A stretch of 64,000 nt of DNA from JAYKGU01 sp035285585 (GCA_035285585.1 JAYKGU010000213.1:1-64000), one strand, 5' to 3'. Positions 1-8,383 are shown, counted from the stretch's first letter. The notes: a model not told the origin generated them from the sequence alone. A program made the numbers and translations.

Positions 1-231
1 TACGGACAAGCTGGATTGAAAAAACCAAAAGGACGAGAGGCGCTATGGAGTCCCAGTTACTCAGCTAGTTCCGTTGGCGGTGCGCCGCTGGCGGTGCTGA
101 TAGAGTACGTCCGCAACCAAAGCCGCCTTGGAAGGGCGGAGCTTGAATCCCAATGATTTTGGTCAGACGGCCAACGCTGGCAAGCCCTGGTAGACCGCAA
201 CTCAGCCGCCGAGGGCAGCTTCGTCTACGCC

Positions 232-1203
232 GTGAAAACCACCGGAATTTACTGCCGTCCAGGGTGCCCATCCCGATTGCCCCGCCGCGACAATGTCCTC
301 TTTTTCACGGTGGCGCATGACGCCGAAGCCGCAGGGTTTCGCGCGTGCAAGCGCTGTCAACCCAACGGCGTGTCCCCCGATGGCGCACAGGTCGAAACGA
401 TGACCCGTATTTGCCGATTCATTGAGGAAGCTGAAGAACCCGCCTCGCTCCAGACCCTGGCCCAGCAGGCAGGTTTGAGTCCCTATCACTTTCAGCGGCT
501 GTTCAAAAAAATTGTTGGCGTCACACCCAAACAGTATGCCGCTGCCCACCGCGCCAAACAGGTTCGCCACCATTTACAGGAGCATCCCACCGTGACCGAA
601 GCCATATACAAATCCGGATTTGCCGCCAGTAGCACCTTCTACGATCAATCCACCGCGCTTTTAGGCATGACCCACAGCCAATTCCGACAGGGGGCACCGG
701 GAACGGAGATGCGCGTTGCCATCTGCCCCTGCTGGCTGGGCCTGGTGCTGATAGCCGCAACGGCCCAGGGAATTTGCGCGATCGCCCTGGGGGATACGGC
801 TGAAACGCTCACTGCCCAGCTCCGGGCCGACTTTCCCCAGGCCCAGTTTTGCCAGGGCGATGCCGCTTTTGAAACCTGGGTTGAGCAGGTGATTTGCCTG
901 ATTGAAACCCCCCAGGCTGCCGCCGACCTGCCCCTGGATATTCAGGGAACCGCCTTTCAGCGGCGGGTATGGCAGTTGCTGCAAACCATTCCCCCCGGCA
1001 CCACACTGAGCTATGGGGAGGTAGCACGGCAGATGGGCAACCCCAAAGCCGTGCGGGCTGTGGCCCAGGCCTGTGCCAGAAACCCAGTCGCCGTCGCCAT
1101 CCCCTGTCATCGGGTGGTAGGCAGCGATGGCAGCCTGAAGGGCTATCGGTGGGGGCGCGATCGCAAACAGGCCCTTTTAGCTAAAGAGGCCACCCGCACC
1201 TAG
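232..1203 (+). CDS. ada: Ada: DNA methyltransferase and transcriptional activator, 5' end probably frameshifted
   Basis: Adaptive-response protein that takes methyl groups from alkylated DNA onto its own cysteines and then activates repair genes. From the GTG at 232 the order is: zinc/phosphotriester domain (Cys8, Cys12, Cys39, Cys42 as the four Zn ligands), AraC-type helix-turn-helix (about residues 52-145), then the O6-alkylguanine methyltransferase domain with the IPCHRVVG active site (Cys292). The same frame stays open upstream to a TGA at 154-156 and encodes GQRWQALVDRNSAAEG, which is normal Ada N-terminal sequence, yet that stretch has no ATG, GTG or TTG in frame. An ATG at 153 is one base out of frame. 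So either the true start was lost by a one-base insertion near 160-163 or the base call is wrong. Family assignment is sure, the start is not. Confidence 0.9.
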   Translation: MKTTGIYCRPGCPSRLPRRDNVLFFTVAHDAEAAGFRACKRCQPNGVSPDGAQVETMTRICRFIEEAEEPASLQTLAQQAGLSPYHFQRLFKKIVGVTPKQYAAAHRAKQVRHHLQEHPTVTEAIYKSGFAASSTFYDQSTALLGMTHSQFRQGAPGTEMRVAICPCWLGLVLIAATAQGICAIALGDTAETLTAQLRADFPQAQFCQGDAAFETWVEQVICLIETPQAAADLPLDIQGTAFQRRVWQLLQTIPPGTTLSYGEVARQMGNPKAVRAVAQACARNPVAVAIPCHRVVGSDGSLKGYRWGRDRKQALLAKEATRT

Positions 1204-1237
1204 TCAGAGATTAAGTGGGCAATGCCCACCTTACCGA

Positions 1238-1753
1238 TTAGAAGCAACTGTTCTGCAGCTCGCTGGCAAAGGAGCAGGGGGTAGGGGCGATCGCCCGATT
1301 ATAAACCGTGTCGATATCCCACTGGTTGCCCTGCTCGTCATAGAGCACTGCCACCTGGGCCTCCTGGGTATAGTCAGTGGTGGCGCGGGGGCGCAGACGG
1401 AAGGTGAAGACGTACTGGGTAACGCCACCGTCCACGTTAATGGTGTAGGGTGACTCGGCGGAGGTGCCGTGCATCGACGGTTCGGTTTCGATGAGGGTGA
1501 TGCCACCGTTATCTCGCTCGCCCCGCTGACGGGCCAGGTTTTTAGCCTGATTCAGGCGATTGGACTGCTCCAGCAAGCACGCCAGACGGGAATCAGAGCC
1601 AACTGTTTGACATAGGGTCACCAGTTCTTCTACACGAGCAGAGGAAGCAGGAACCTGGGCGATCGCCCGTTGAATAGTGGCCACACCAGCCAGGAAAGTT
1701 ATTGCAACCAGGGAAACGACCGATGAGGTCGCAATTAAAGACGGGCTTTTCAT
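1238..1753 (-). CDS. Exported protein of unknown function
   Basis: A 171-residue protein with a clear N-terminal signal peptide: Lys3, a hydrophobic core, then an Ala-rich cleavage region around residues 27-33 (RAIAQVPAS). The mature part begins with a helical stretch containing two cysteines (CQTVGSDSRLACLLEQ), followed by a beta-rich segment and a C-terminus with two more cysteines (PCSFASELQNSCF). The four cysteines could form disulfides in the periplasm. It faces ada tail to tail, with only 34 bp between the stops. I do not recognise the family; the call rests on the signal sequence and good coding structure. Confidence 0.75.
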   Translation of the reverse strand: MKSPSLIATSSVVSLVAITFLAGVATIQRAIAQVPASSARVEELVTLCQTVGSDSRLACLLEQSNRLNQAKNLARQRGERDNGGITLIETEPSMHGTSAESPYTINVDGGVTQYVFTFRLRPRATTDYTQEAQVAVLYDEQGNQWDIDTVYNRAIAPTPCSFASELQNSCF

Positions 1754-2020
1754 CGCTGATACTCGCTAACTATTAAGACAAACTAAGACGGGATAAGAAT
1801 TGAAACAAAAGACAATCTCAGATCGACACCTTGCAGACAAAAATAGCCGGTGCGGATAAATTTGCACCAAGCAACCACTCATATCGATCCTAAAGCCCTA
1901 TTCAGCTATGGCTGAGGGGTTCAGGAGAGAGTTGCAAGGAATCGCCGCCCGGACATTTTTGTGTGAAATCTTTTGCAAGATGCCCTGCGAAAGCTTTTGC
2001 GGGAGCTAATCCGATCCTAG

Positions 2021-2473
2021 CTAACGACGGGGCGAAAGTCGGGAAGGAGTGGGAAATTGCTTGCAGAGGCGCAGCTCCGTTCCTCCCCGATCCCACTGGA
2101 CTTTGTCAAACACCTGATTTAGAATGTATAATCCGCGTCCCCGCTCTTGGGACTCGAACGGTACATTTTGGCACTGTTCAGATATTTCTGGTAGGTCGTC
2201 TAAAAAACCTGACCCCTGATCGGATATAATCCACCAGTACTGGTTACCAACGAAGAAGAACTGAACCGCAATTGTTTTATTTGGATCTAAGTTATTGCCG
2301 TGCTTTGCTGCGTTGACGAGCGCTTCCTGTAGCCCAAGGCGAATTTCAGATTGGAGTCTTTCTGGGACATCTACTAAGAGTAAGTCGAGAATTGGACAGA
2401 GGTGAAGGGTGGAGGCAAAGCTAACAGTACCCCATTTGCGACCAGTACTGGGACGCAAGGCGATGGCGATCAC
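2021..2473 (-). CDS. Anti-sigma-factor type serine kinase (HATPase domain)
   Basis: A 150-residue single-domain GHKL ATPase of the RsbW/SpoIIAB group. The N box reads EALVNAAKHGN, the G1 box SDQGSGF and the G2 box RGRGLYIL, all in the expected order. Family members phosphorylate anti-sigma-factor antagonists (STAS proteins) or bind sigma factors. The target here cannot be told, since no STAS or sigma gene is adjacent. The C-terminal 15 residues after the domain are basic and unconserved in appearance. A plausible promoter lies about 130 bp upstream (2602-2631). Confidence 0.85.
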   Translation of the reverse strand: MIAIALRPSTGRKWGTVSFASTLHLCPILDLLLVDVPERLQSEIRLGLQEALVNAAKHGNNLDPNKTIAVQFFFVGNQYWWIISDQGSGFLDDLPEISEQCQNVPFESQERGRGLYILNQVFDKVQWDRGGTELRLCKQFPTPSRLSPRR

Positions 2474-2601
2474 TTGAAGACCTCACAAGACAATAGCTAA
2501 ATGATGTTTCAAGAACTTTAAGCCTGTACCATGGTTCAGGTACCGTGTGAAAGTTGGTAGGGCCTATGCTGTATCAGCAGGCTGAATAGCTCTCTATACC
2601 G

Positions 2602-2631
2602 ATTGTAACATAGCCCAATCAAAGCCTCCAA
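2602..2631 (-). promoter_or_regulatory. Putative sigma-70 promoter for the anti-sigma kinase gene
   Basis: Read on the minus strand: TTGGAG at 2631-2626 and TACAAT at 2607-2602, with an 18-nt spacer. This would give a leader of about 120 nt before the start at 2473. Seen by eye only. Confidence 0.45.
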
Positions 2632-2748
2632 GAATCGTCTGTTCGCGGGGTATTAACTTGAGGTAGGACTGTGGGGCGCGCTAAGTCCCACTGTCTCGCT
2701 AATTTCGTCCTGCTTTAAGCGGAGACCCCCACAGGACAGGGGTTGGCC

Positions 2749-3414
2749 CTAGTGGCCAGTGAGATAGCTTTTTGCTTCCTGGGCGACGGGGGCGGCGGTG
2801 TCTGCGGCCAGCGTCTGGAGGGTTGGTTCAACTTCGGTGCCGCCAATGCGCGACAGAGCCTGGGCCACCCGATGGCGAATCTGCCAATCGTCGCTGCTGG
2901 CATAGGAGATCAGAATGGGGATGGCGCGGCGATCGCCCAACTCTCCTAGAGAACCAATGGCAACGGTGCGAATGAGTTCGTTATCGGAGGTGATCGCGTC
3001 TTCCAAAATTTCAAACCCCCTGGGGTCGCCCAGTTCTCCCAGGGCGGCGACAATGCTAAACTTGACCAGCCATTCAGACGTTCCCCCATAGAGCACCTGC
3101 AGGTCGTCGAAGGCACTGGTGAGCTTGAGCGCACCGACAGAGTCAGCAGCGGCGGCCCGCACATCGGGGTCGGCATCGCGGAGCAGGCAATTTCTCAAAA
3201 TACGTTCGGTGGCGGCTATGTTCTGGCTGCCCAAGGAGGAGAGCTGGCTGACCGCGGCGTAGCGCACGCGGGGGTTGATGTCGGCGATCGCCAGTTGAAT
3301 CAGCTCAAAGGCGGCAGCGACATCGAGGTAGCGCATTTGATTGACAGCACTGAGGCGATCGCCGTAATCCTCAGATTCCAGCAGGGTTTTGACCGATTCA
3401 GGCGTGACATCCAT
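2749..3414 (-). CDS. HEAT-repeat protein, NblB-like (phycobilisome degradation / bilin lyase family)
   Basis: The start is taken at the ATG at 3414, which has GGAGAAG about 6 nt upstream and begins MDVTPESVKTLLES; the longer frame upstream looks non-coding. The 221-residue protein is built of about six HEAT/PBS-lyase helical repeats with the recurring pattern DxxxxVRxAAxxxLGxLG. The opening (TPESV..LLESEDYGDRLSAVNQ) and length match NblB-type proteins, which in cyanobacteria act in phycobilisome disassembly during nutrient starvation and are related to CpcE/CpcF lyase subunits. Other HEAT-repeat scaffolds look similar, so NblB itself is probable rather than certain. Confidence 0.75.
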   Translation of the reverse strand: MDVTPESVKTLLESEDYGDRLSAVNQMRYLDVAAAFELIQLAIADINPRVRYAAVSQLSSLGSQNIAATERILRNCLLRDADPDVRAAAADSVGALKLTSAFDDLQVLYGGTSEWLVKFSIVAALGELGDPRGFEILEDAITSDNELIRTVAIGSLGELGDRRAIPILISYASSDDWQIRHRVAQALSRIGGTEVEPTLQTLAADTAAPVAQEAKSYLTGH

Positions 3415-3521
3415 GGTGATCTTCTCCAGCGGTGGGTGGGGCCAGCAGCGAATAGGGCTAGCTTTGTTCAAAAACTGTCAGTGAACCAGGTGCGAGAAGT
3501 TAGCAGTTTACAGTGACAGCC

Positions 3522-3998
3522 CTAAGCCTGTTGCGACGCCATAAAGCGGACAATATCACCACGGGTCAGCACGCCAATGGCGGTTTTGTCTTCATCTACA
3601 ACAATGACCCGGTGAATCTTCCGCTTGTGCATGATCTGAGCCGCATCTCGTAGCGGTTTATCGGGCATCACGGTGACTACTTCCTTGGTCATTACTTCTG
3701 CCACCGTTTGCCCCAGCGCTTTGTGAAGTTCGCGATCGTAAGTAGCAGGGTTTTCCAGGTAAATGACGCTGTCGAGCAACATGATGTAGGCGGGCGGCCT
3801 GACGCCGGTTTCTTGCCACATCAGGTCGGTTTCTGAGATAACACCCACCAGGCGATTATCTCGATCGATGACGGGCAGGCCACTGATGCGATTTTCGGCC
3901 AGCAGGCGAATCGCTTCCCCCAAGGGAGCTTCCGGACCAACCGTGATCAGGTCGGAGGTCATTACATCAGCCACAGTTGGATCGCTCGGAGTTAGCAT
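3522..3998 (-). CDS. Tandem CBS-domain protein
   Basis: A 158-residue protein made of two CBS motifs and little else: CBS1 at about residues 8-62 (DVMTSDLITVGPEAPLGEAI...GVISETDL) and CBS2 at about 98-155 (EVMTKEVVTVMPDKPLRDAA...GVLTRGDIVRF). Stand-alone CBS pairs bind adenine nucleotides and act as energy or redox sensors on partner enzymes. The linker between the domains (about residues 63-97) is aromatic and Pro-rich. There is no partner in the operon. The stop lies about 108 bp from the NblB-like start. Confidence 0.9.
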   Translation of the reverse strand: MLTPSDPTVADVMTSDLITVGPEAPLGEAIRLLAENRISGLPVIDRDNRLVGVISETDLMWQETGVRPPAYIMLLDSVIYLENPATYDRELHKALGQTVAEVMTKEVVTVMPDKPLRDAAQIMHKRKIHRVIVVDEDKTAIGVLTRGDIVRFMASQQA

Positions 3999-4144
3999 AA
4001 ATGAGAAAACGTAACGTTATTTGAAATTTGTCTCAAGATTTATTCAATAGTAATTTTACTACTCTCTGGTGCCATGATGATTTTGGTGGATATGGACAAT
4101 AGACAAATTGGCTCTTAAAGGTTATTCGACACGGACATGACCCA

Positions 4145-5266
4145 CTAGTTCTCCTGTTTCAAGAGCTGAGCCGCACGCATTCGTCTCAACAAACCCGAAC
4201 GATTAGAATAATCGTCTTGCATTTGCCGAATTCGAGCTTGAAAGGTCGCTAAGTCTCCCTCCAGGGCCGCTAAATCCCGTAAGTCAACCAGGTGCTGGAC
4301 TGCCTGCTCATAAGGTTGTGACTGCTTGCGGGCAATTAGCGCTTTGACTGTCTCCCAAATTCGAGCTTTTTGAGGTTTCAAGGATTCCAAATATTTAAGA
4401 CGCTTGGCTTTAGCCAATGCCTCTTCTTGTGCCTGCCGTTCTGAACGTTGCTGATCGGCTAAGGCCGTTAACTCTGAAAAGCTGCGCCGATCATCACCAG
4501 ATGAAGAGGGTAGTTCAGGAGCTTTAGCGAACTTTCGACGTAAATGCGCCCGGAGGTTGTTAGCAGTTACTGAGTCTCCTTCAACAATTTCCAGCAAAAG
4601 CCGTGTTTTTTCTTCTTCTGAGAGATGATTGACCCAGTCTCTGAAAGGTTCTTTGGGAGCCTCTTGTATTGGACTAACCTGTGCTGCCACTGTGATTAAA
4701 TCCGGATCTATTTCTAGCCAATCCACAAATGACTGGAGCGCCGTGCTGAGTTTTTGTAGATTAGGCGGAACAGGTGGTTCTTGGGCGTTCTCATCTAAAT
4801 ATTCAGAGACTGCCGCCGCCTGTAGCCAGGCTAAATATAAAATCCGATAATCTTCTTGAAGAATAGCTTGGCGCAGGGGGAGCAAGGCACTGAGCCAATT
4901 ATTACTTTCCTCAATCCAGCCACCACCTTCTGCGTGAATCTCAATATTGAGGATTACATGCTCTGCGGTGGTAGAAACCTCAATGACGTTGTTAATGCAA
5001 TAAGTCTCTAATGCAGCGACATTGACCGCTGATTTTGGAAAACGAAACGCTAATTGGTGGCTTCCCCAATTCGCCATATAAAGCATGGCATCAAAGCATT
5101 TCTCCAAAACTGATAATGGGCTTTCAGGAAAATCTCCGTAGCTGTAGGTAAAAACAGCCGCCGTAGCCGTGGGTCTCACCCGACTTGATAAACTTTGCAC
5201 ATAGTCCTGTTCAGCGCTGGTTAGGGGGCGATCGATCGCCTGGAATTCATAATATTGGTATTCCAT
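4145..5266 (-). CDS. Uncharacterised 373-residue protein with MEYQYYEFQAIDRPLT N-terminus
   Basis: The start is the ATG at 5266, since MEYQYYEFQAIDRPLT is a recurring opening of an uncharacterised bacterial family; the 15 codons before it look like leader. The first 200 residues are globular with aromatic-rich segments (FTYSYGDFP, MLYMANWGSHQLAFRFP). The last 120 residues are charged and helical (KAKRLKYLESLKPQKARIW, LIARKQSQPYEQAVQHL) and resemble a coiled coil ending in a short basic tail. No membrane segment or signal peptide is present. I recall the N-terminal signature from proteins of unknown function and give no function. AT content is slightly higher than in the neighbours. Confidence 0.7.
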   Translation of the reverse strand: MEYQYYEFQAIDRPLTSAEQDYVQSLSSRVRPTATAAVFTYSYGDFPESPLSVLEKCFDAMLYMANWGSHQLAFRFPKSAVNVAALETYCINNVIEVSTTAEHVILNIEIHAEGGGWIEESNNWLSALLPLRQAILQEDYRILYLAWLQAAAVSEYLDENAQEPPVPPNLQKLSTALQSFVDWLEIDPDLITVAAQVSPIQEAPKEPFRDWVNHLSEEEKTRLLLEIVEGDSVTANNLRAHLRRKFAKAPELPSSSGDDRRSFSELTALADQQRSERQAQEEALAKAKRLKYLESLKPQKARIWETVKALIARKQSQPYEQAVQHLVDLRDLAALEGDLATFQARIRQMQDDYSNRSGLLRRMRAAQLLKQEN

Positions 5267-5400
5267 TATCGATAAGTAGCAGTGTGCTTTTATGGGGCAA
5301 TCTCTGGGCAATTTCTACCAGAGTGGGGATGAAAGTGGGGCGATCGCCACCTTATGCTCGACAAATGACTTTGTAGCGACGAAGCAAGGAAAGAGTTGAC

Positions 5401-5925
5401 ATGGCAAAGCGGCCCCATCCGATGGACAACAACCCCACCAAAGCCAGCACCAATCCGCCCGATGCTGCCCCGGTAGATCCGTCCAACTCAGCCGAGACGT
5501 TGCTGGATCTTTCTGGAGAAGAGCCTTCTGACAACGAGATGAGTGATGAGAGTTTGCAGAATAGCGCTAACGTGGGTAACACCTTGTCCCATCCGGAGGC
5601 AGTACTTCAGGGCATTGATGACCGCGATACTCGGGCTGGTCGCCGATCTAATGAGTTGTATGACCAGGCCCAATTAGATAAGTCTACCACGGGCGGTGAT
5701 ATTTACACCAACCAGTACCAGGCTGAAGTATTGGGAGAAGAAGCTGTGGGGGGAACCACTCCCACCCCTGATCAGGACATTGTGGAGAACTTGGGAGCAT
5801 CCATGGGCACCGACATCCCCGACCGGAAGCCCGTCAACGGTCGCGGTATGTTGGAACGGCGCGACGACAAGCGCTGGGAGCTTGACCCCCAATCTTCCGA
5901 AGACTACGAACAGCACAGGCCGTAG
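5401..5925 (+). CDS. DUF6335 family protein
   Basis: A 174-residue acidic, polar, apparently disordered protein with no signal peptide or membrane segment. The C-terminal half carries the pattern that I associate with DUF6335: EEAVGGTTPTPDQDIVENLG followed by RDDKRWELDPQSSEDYEQ. These proteins are common in cyanobacteria, often in more than one copy, and have no known function. It stands alone on the plus strand between two minus-strand genes, ending 10 bp from the neighbour's stop. Confidence 0.75.
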   Translation: MAKRPHPMDNNPTKASTNPPDAAPVDPSNSAETLLDLSGEEPSDNEMSDESLQNSANVGNTLSHPEAVLQGIDDRDTRAGRRSNELYDQAQLDKSTTGGDIYTNQYQAEVLGEEAVGGTTPTPDQDIVENLGASMGTDIPDRKPVNGRGMLERRDDKRWELDPQSSEDYEQHRP

Positions 5926-5935
5926 GAGGTGAGCT

Positions 5936-6664
5936 TCAGGTGGGCGCTTCCGTCTGCCGCTCTAGCCAGTGACGAAACTGGGAGAGGGTGGGGCCACCTT
6001 CACCGGCGGCGGAACCATCTCCCTCTAGGGCCTCTGTAACGGTGCCTGAAAGACTGCCGGTTGCTTCCAGGAATTGGTCAAGCAGCTTCAGGGCGATCGC
6101 TCTTTTTTGGGCAAGGGTCAAAGCTCCCTTTTGGGCATGGAGCGTTTCAATGTCCTGGGCAATGCCCCGGATCACCTGTACATCCTTGCTGATGGTTTGC
6201 AAAGTGGTAACCCCCTGAATAGGTTCGAGCTTTTGGGCAAGTTCTTGAATGGGTTCAAGCTTTTGCACCAGTTCCTGCATGGGTTCGAGCTTTTGGGCAA
6301 GTTCTTGAATAGGTTCAAGCTTTTGCACCAGTTCCTGAATGGGTTCGAGCTTTTGCACCAGTTCTTGAATCGGCTCCAGGGAGGGAATCGGCTCCGTCTC
6401 TGGCAATTCTTGCCCCTGTAGGGGGTTGGCGTCTGGAAATTGTTCGATCCAGTTGGAGAGCGCATCCAGCCCCTGCAAGCAGCTCAGGCTGCCGTCCTGC
6501 ACCAGTTGCTCTACCAGGTCAGCCCGTGACATGTTGTGGGATTCGGCTAAATCCCCCAGAGACTCCCATGCCGAATCGGTCGCCCGGATGCTTCGCACTT
6601 TGCGATCTTCATCAGATTTGGGCTGAAATCGGCCATCTTTCCGGCGCTTTAGCTTCTTTGCCAT
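5936..6664 (-). CDS. Putative DNA-binding protein with 10-residue tandem repeat domain
   Basis: A 242-residue protein. The basic N-terminus (MAKKLKRRKDGRFQPKSDED) leads into a short helical module (SIRATDSAWESLGDLAESHN followed by MSRADLVEQLV) resembling a ribbon-helix-helix or small HTH domain. Residues 96-150 are 5.5 copies of the decapeptide LEPIQELVQK, an amphipathic pattern likely to form a long helix or coiled coil. The C-terminal part (about 151-240) is helical with a Gly-rich linker. The architecture of a small DNA-binding head plus rod recalls plasmid/chromosome-associated proteins, but this is inference from shape, not homology. Confidence 0.65.
   Translation of the reverse strand: MAKKLKRRKDGRFQPKSDEDRKVRSIRATDSAWESLGDLAESHNMSRADLVEQLVQDGSLSCLQGLDALSNWIEQFPDANPLQGQELPETEPIPSLEPIQELVQKLEPIQELVQKLEPIQELAQKLEPMQELVQKLEPIQELAQKLEPIQGVTTLQTISKDVQVIRGIAQDIETLHAQKGALTLAQKRAIALKLLDQFLEATGSLSGTVTEALEGDGSAAGEGGPTLSQFRHWLERQTEAPT
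6215..6379 (-). repeat. In-frame 30-bp tandem repeats
   Basis: About 5.5 copies of a 30-bp unit encoding LEPIQELVQK, with V/A and I/M variants between copies. The period is an exact multiple of three, so copy-number change keeps the frame. Confidence 0.9.
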
Positions 6665-7111
6665 GTGCTCGATGGTTCAAGGTCAATATCGCGTTGCCTG
6701 ACGAACGCTTTGCCAGTTTTTGCTTTTGGAAACAGTCCGCACAATTTTTTCAAAAGCTCAGCTCTGGCAGAGCACCAGGGCCACCGTTTGGCTAACGGCA
6801 TCAGCGGCATTGGGGGCTACGCCTGTGAAAGTTATAGTAATACACCGAATTCGGTACCCTCCTGACTTTATCAAAATTTATCCGGTTAAGTCCATCTCCA
6901 CCCTGTATTTGTTTTTACCCAAAGGTTTTTCCGGACGCGTTTTTCCCTGAAAGTACTTTTCTGTGCGATCGCCACTAAAAGCGGCAGGCCAGTCAGGAGC
7001 AGTCTTTGCGGCATTTTGTCGGCACCTGGGGAAACTTTTTGTGGATGGCTTGCGTCTAGTGCAATCAACGTGATAGATTCTGCCATGTATTACATGGAAA
7101 AGGTGCTAGTC
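6665..7111. other. 447-bp intergenic region with a 12-bp palindrome
   Basis: Lies between the divergent repeat-protein gene and the small lipoprotein gene, so it must hold promoters for both. At 6844-6855 there is a perfect 12-bp palindrome (ACCGAATTCGGT), a possible operator. A -10-like GATAGATT lies near 7072-7079. Nothing coding was convincing. Confidence 0.5.
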
Positions 7112-7276
7112 ATGAAATCAATCGTTTTCAAGCCCATGTCTCTGCTGCTGGTATTGTTTGCGCTGGCGGCTCCAGTCGTTCTGTCTGCTTGCTCGGGTGG
7201 TGGTGAGGTCGAGGAAGAAGCTCCTGCTGAAACGGAAGAAGCTGCTCCCGAAGCTGAAACTCCCCCCGCTGAATAG
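7112..7276 (+). CDS. Small lipoprotein, 54 residues
   Basis: The start chosen is the ATG at 7112 (MKSIVFKPMS), with AAGGTG about 8 nt upstream; earlier in-frame starts would spoil the signal peptide. A hydrophobic signal segment ends in the lipobox LSAC (Cys27). The mature peptide is only 28 residues and almost all acidic or Pro/Ala (EVEEEAPAETEEAAPEAE). Such tiny acidic lipoproteins are common in cyanobacteria and have no known function. Confidence 0.7.
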   Translation: MKSIVFKPMSLLLVLFALAAPVVLSACSGGGEVEEEAPAETEEAAPEAETPPAE

Positions 7277-7364
7277 GTCAATTCTCTGCAATTGCATCCG
7301 GTGATGCCTGCGCCGTGGGCAGTTGCATTCCGTACAATCAAATTCTGCAAATTCAAACCCCGAT

Positions 7365-7454
7365 AAGACTTACGCACTGCGTACGCCGTCCTGGAGTTCT
7401 GGGCGGTTTTGTGGAGGCTGTACTTCCATAGAGCCGCCTAACTGCGTAAGTCTT
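7365..7454. mobile_element. MITE-like element with 12-bp terminal inverted repeats
   Basis: AAGACTTACGCA at 7365-7376 is matched by its exact reverse complement at 7443-7454, enclosing 66 bp with no coding capacity. The same terminal motif GACTTACGCACTG appears alone at 42735-42747. TIRs beginning GACTTACGCA fit IS-derived miniature elements of cyanobacteria. No target-site duplication was established. Confidence 0.55.
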
Positions 7455-7508
7455 GCTTGATTTCGATCGGGGTTTTCCACCAACTTTCTTGAGGGTAAGA
7501 CGAGGTCT

Positions 7509-7958
7509 ATGAAAAGGCGTTTACCGCTTGCGATCGCTGGGGCAATTGCCCTGTCCAGTAGCTTACTGGTTTCCTGTAGCCAGCCCTCTGCGCAAACCGA
7601 GGGCCAGTCCTCGACTGCTGATGCCGAAGTGGTAGAAGATTCTACCATCGGTGCGGCAGAAGGCGGTACGGTGGAAGAGCCTCCCGCGATGACGGATGAA
7701 GCGACCGGTGATCTGGTGGCCAGCACCGCCGCCGCCGAAATCGAAGCTATGGATCAGGAGGTTGAGGCACTGGTGGCGCTGGATCCGGCTCCCCCTGGCA
7801 TGGGGCGGCTTTTGAAAAAGCAGGAGGCGGCCCATGCTGCCCTGGCTAGCCTGGAGGCGGCGGGGGAGGCTCCTTCTGATGAGGTCAAGAAAGCGACCAA
7901 GCAGGCGATCGCCCGGTACAAGCGAAATCTCGAACGGGTTCAGGGAGAGATGCTCTAG
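7509..7958 (+). CDS. Putative lipoprotein
   Basis: A 149-residue protein with a typical lipoprotein signal (MKRRLPLAIAGAIALSSSLLVSC, read as two parts around position 20) whose lipobox Cys is residue 23. After a Ser/Thr/Glu-rich linker to about residue 75, the rest is strongly helical and alanine-rich (EIEAMDQEVEALVAL ... KKQEAAHAALASLEAAGEA) with a basic end. It probably sits in a membrane facing the periplasm. It resembles the small lipoprotein at 7112 in its acidic linker, but not enough to call them paralogues. No family recognised. Confidence 0.7.
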   Translation: MKRRLPLAIAGAIALSSSLLVSCSQPSAQTEGQSSTADAEVVEDSTIGAAEGGTVEEPPAMTDEATGDLVASTAAAEIEAMDQEVEALVALDPAPPGMGRLLKKQEAAHAALASLEAAGEAPSDEVKKATKQAIARYKRNLERVQGEML

Positions 7959-8031
7959 GCAATCGTCCCACCCCGCCTAGGATCTTAAATCCGCGTCCCT
8001 GGTGCCTATCCGCCCAAAAAGCCATACAAAA

Positions 8032-8057
8032 GGCACCGATTGAAGGCGATCGGTGCC
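8032..8057. terminator. Hairpin between convergent genes
   Basis: A 9-bp perfect stem, GGCACCGAT/ATCGGTGCC, with an 8-nt loop, placed between the stops at 7958 (+) and 8117 (-). On the minus strand it is followed by CTTTTG, so it may end transcription of the leftward gene better than the rightward one. Confidence 0.5.
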
Positions 8058-8116
8058 CTTGATGGGAGGAATATTACTCCCCTATAGATGAAGATTTTAC
8101 GTTGACCGCACAGGCC

Positions 8117-8383
8117 CTACGCCCGCTTGGCGACCTGCTGCCAGATAAAGATGGCGATGAGCGCTCCAATGATCGCCAGAATAATCCCCAAAACATTGAT
8201 GCCGGTTGAGGCGATCGCTAATGTGCCCGTATTAATCAAAGTGGCCAGGGTGCCGCCGATGAATGAGCCAACTATTCCCAGAATCAGCGCACTGAGAATG
8301 CCGCCGCCCTGATGACCAGGGTAGATAGCTTTGGCGATCGCCCCGACAATGATCCCGACAATGATCCAGATAATGATATTCAT
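8117..8383 (-). CDS. GlsB/YeaQ/YmgE-type small membrane protein
   Basis: The start is taken at the ATG at 8383 (MNIIIWIIVGIIVGAIAKAI), giving the usual length of about 88 residues; the 39 codons before it do not look like protein. Three hydrophobic helices carry the family glycine pattern (GHQGGGILSALILGIVGSFIGG, in two parts; GINVLGIILAIIGALIAIFIW). Transglycosylase-associated/GlsB proteins are small stress-linked inner-membrane proteins without known biochemical function. Confidence 0.85.
   Translation of the reverse strand: MNIIIWIIVGIIVGAIAKAIYPGHQGGGILSALILGIVGSFIGGTLATLINTGTLAIASTGINVLGIILAIIGALIAIFIWQQVAKRA

Noticed and set aside
2474..2748. Possible tRNA or 6S-like RNA in the gap before the HEAT-repeat gene
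   Set aside because: Short stems can be drawn but no T-loop, cloverleaf or extended central bubble was found; the region is better explained as leader and promoter of the anti-sigma gene.
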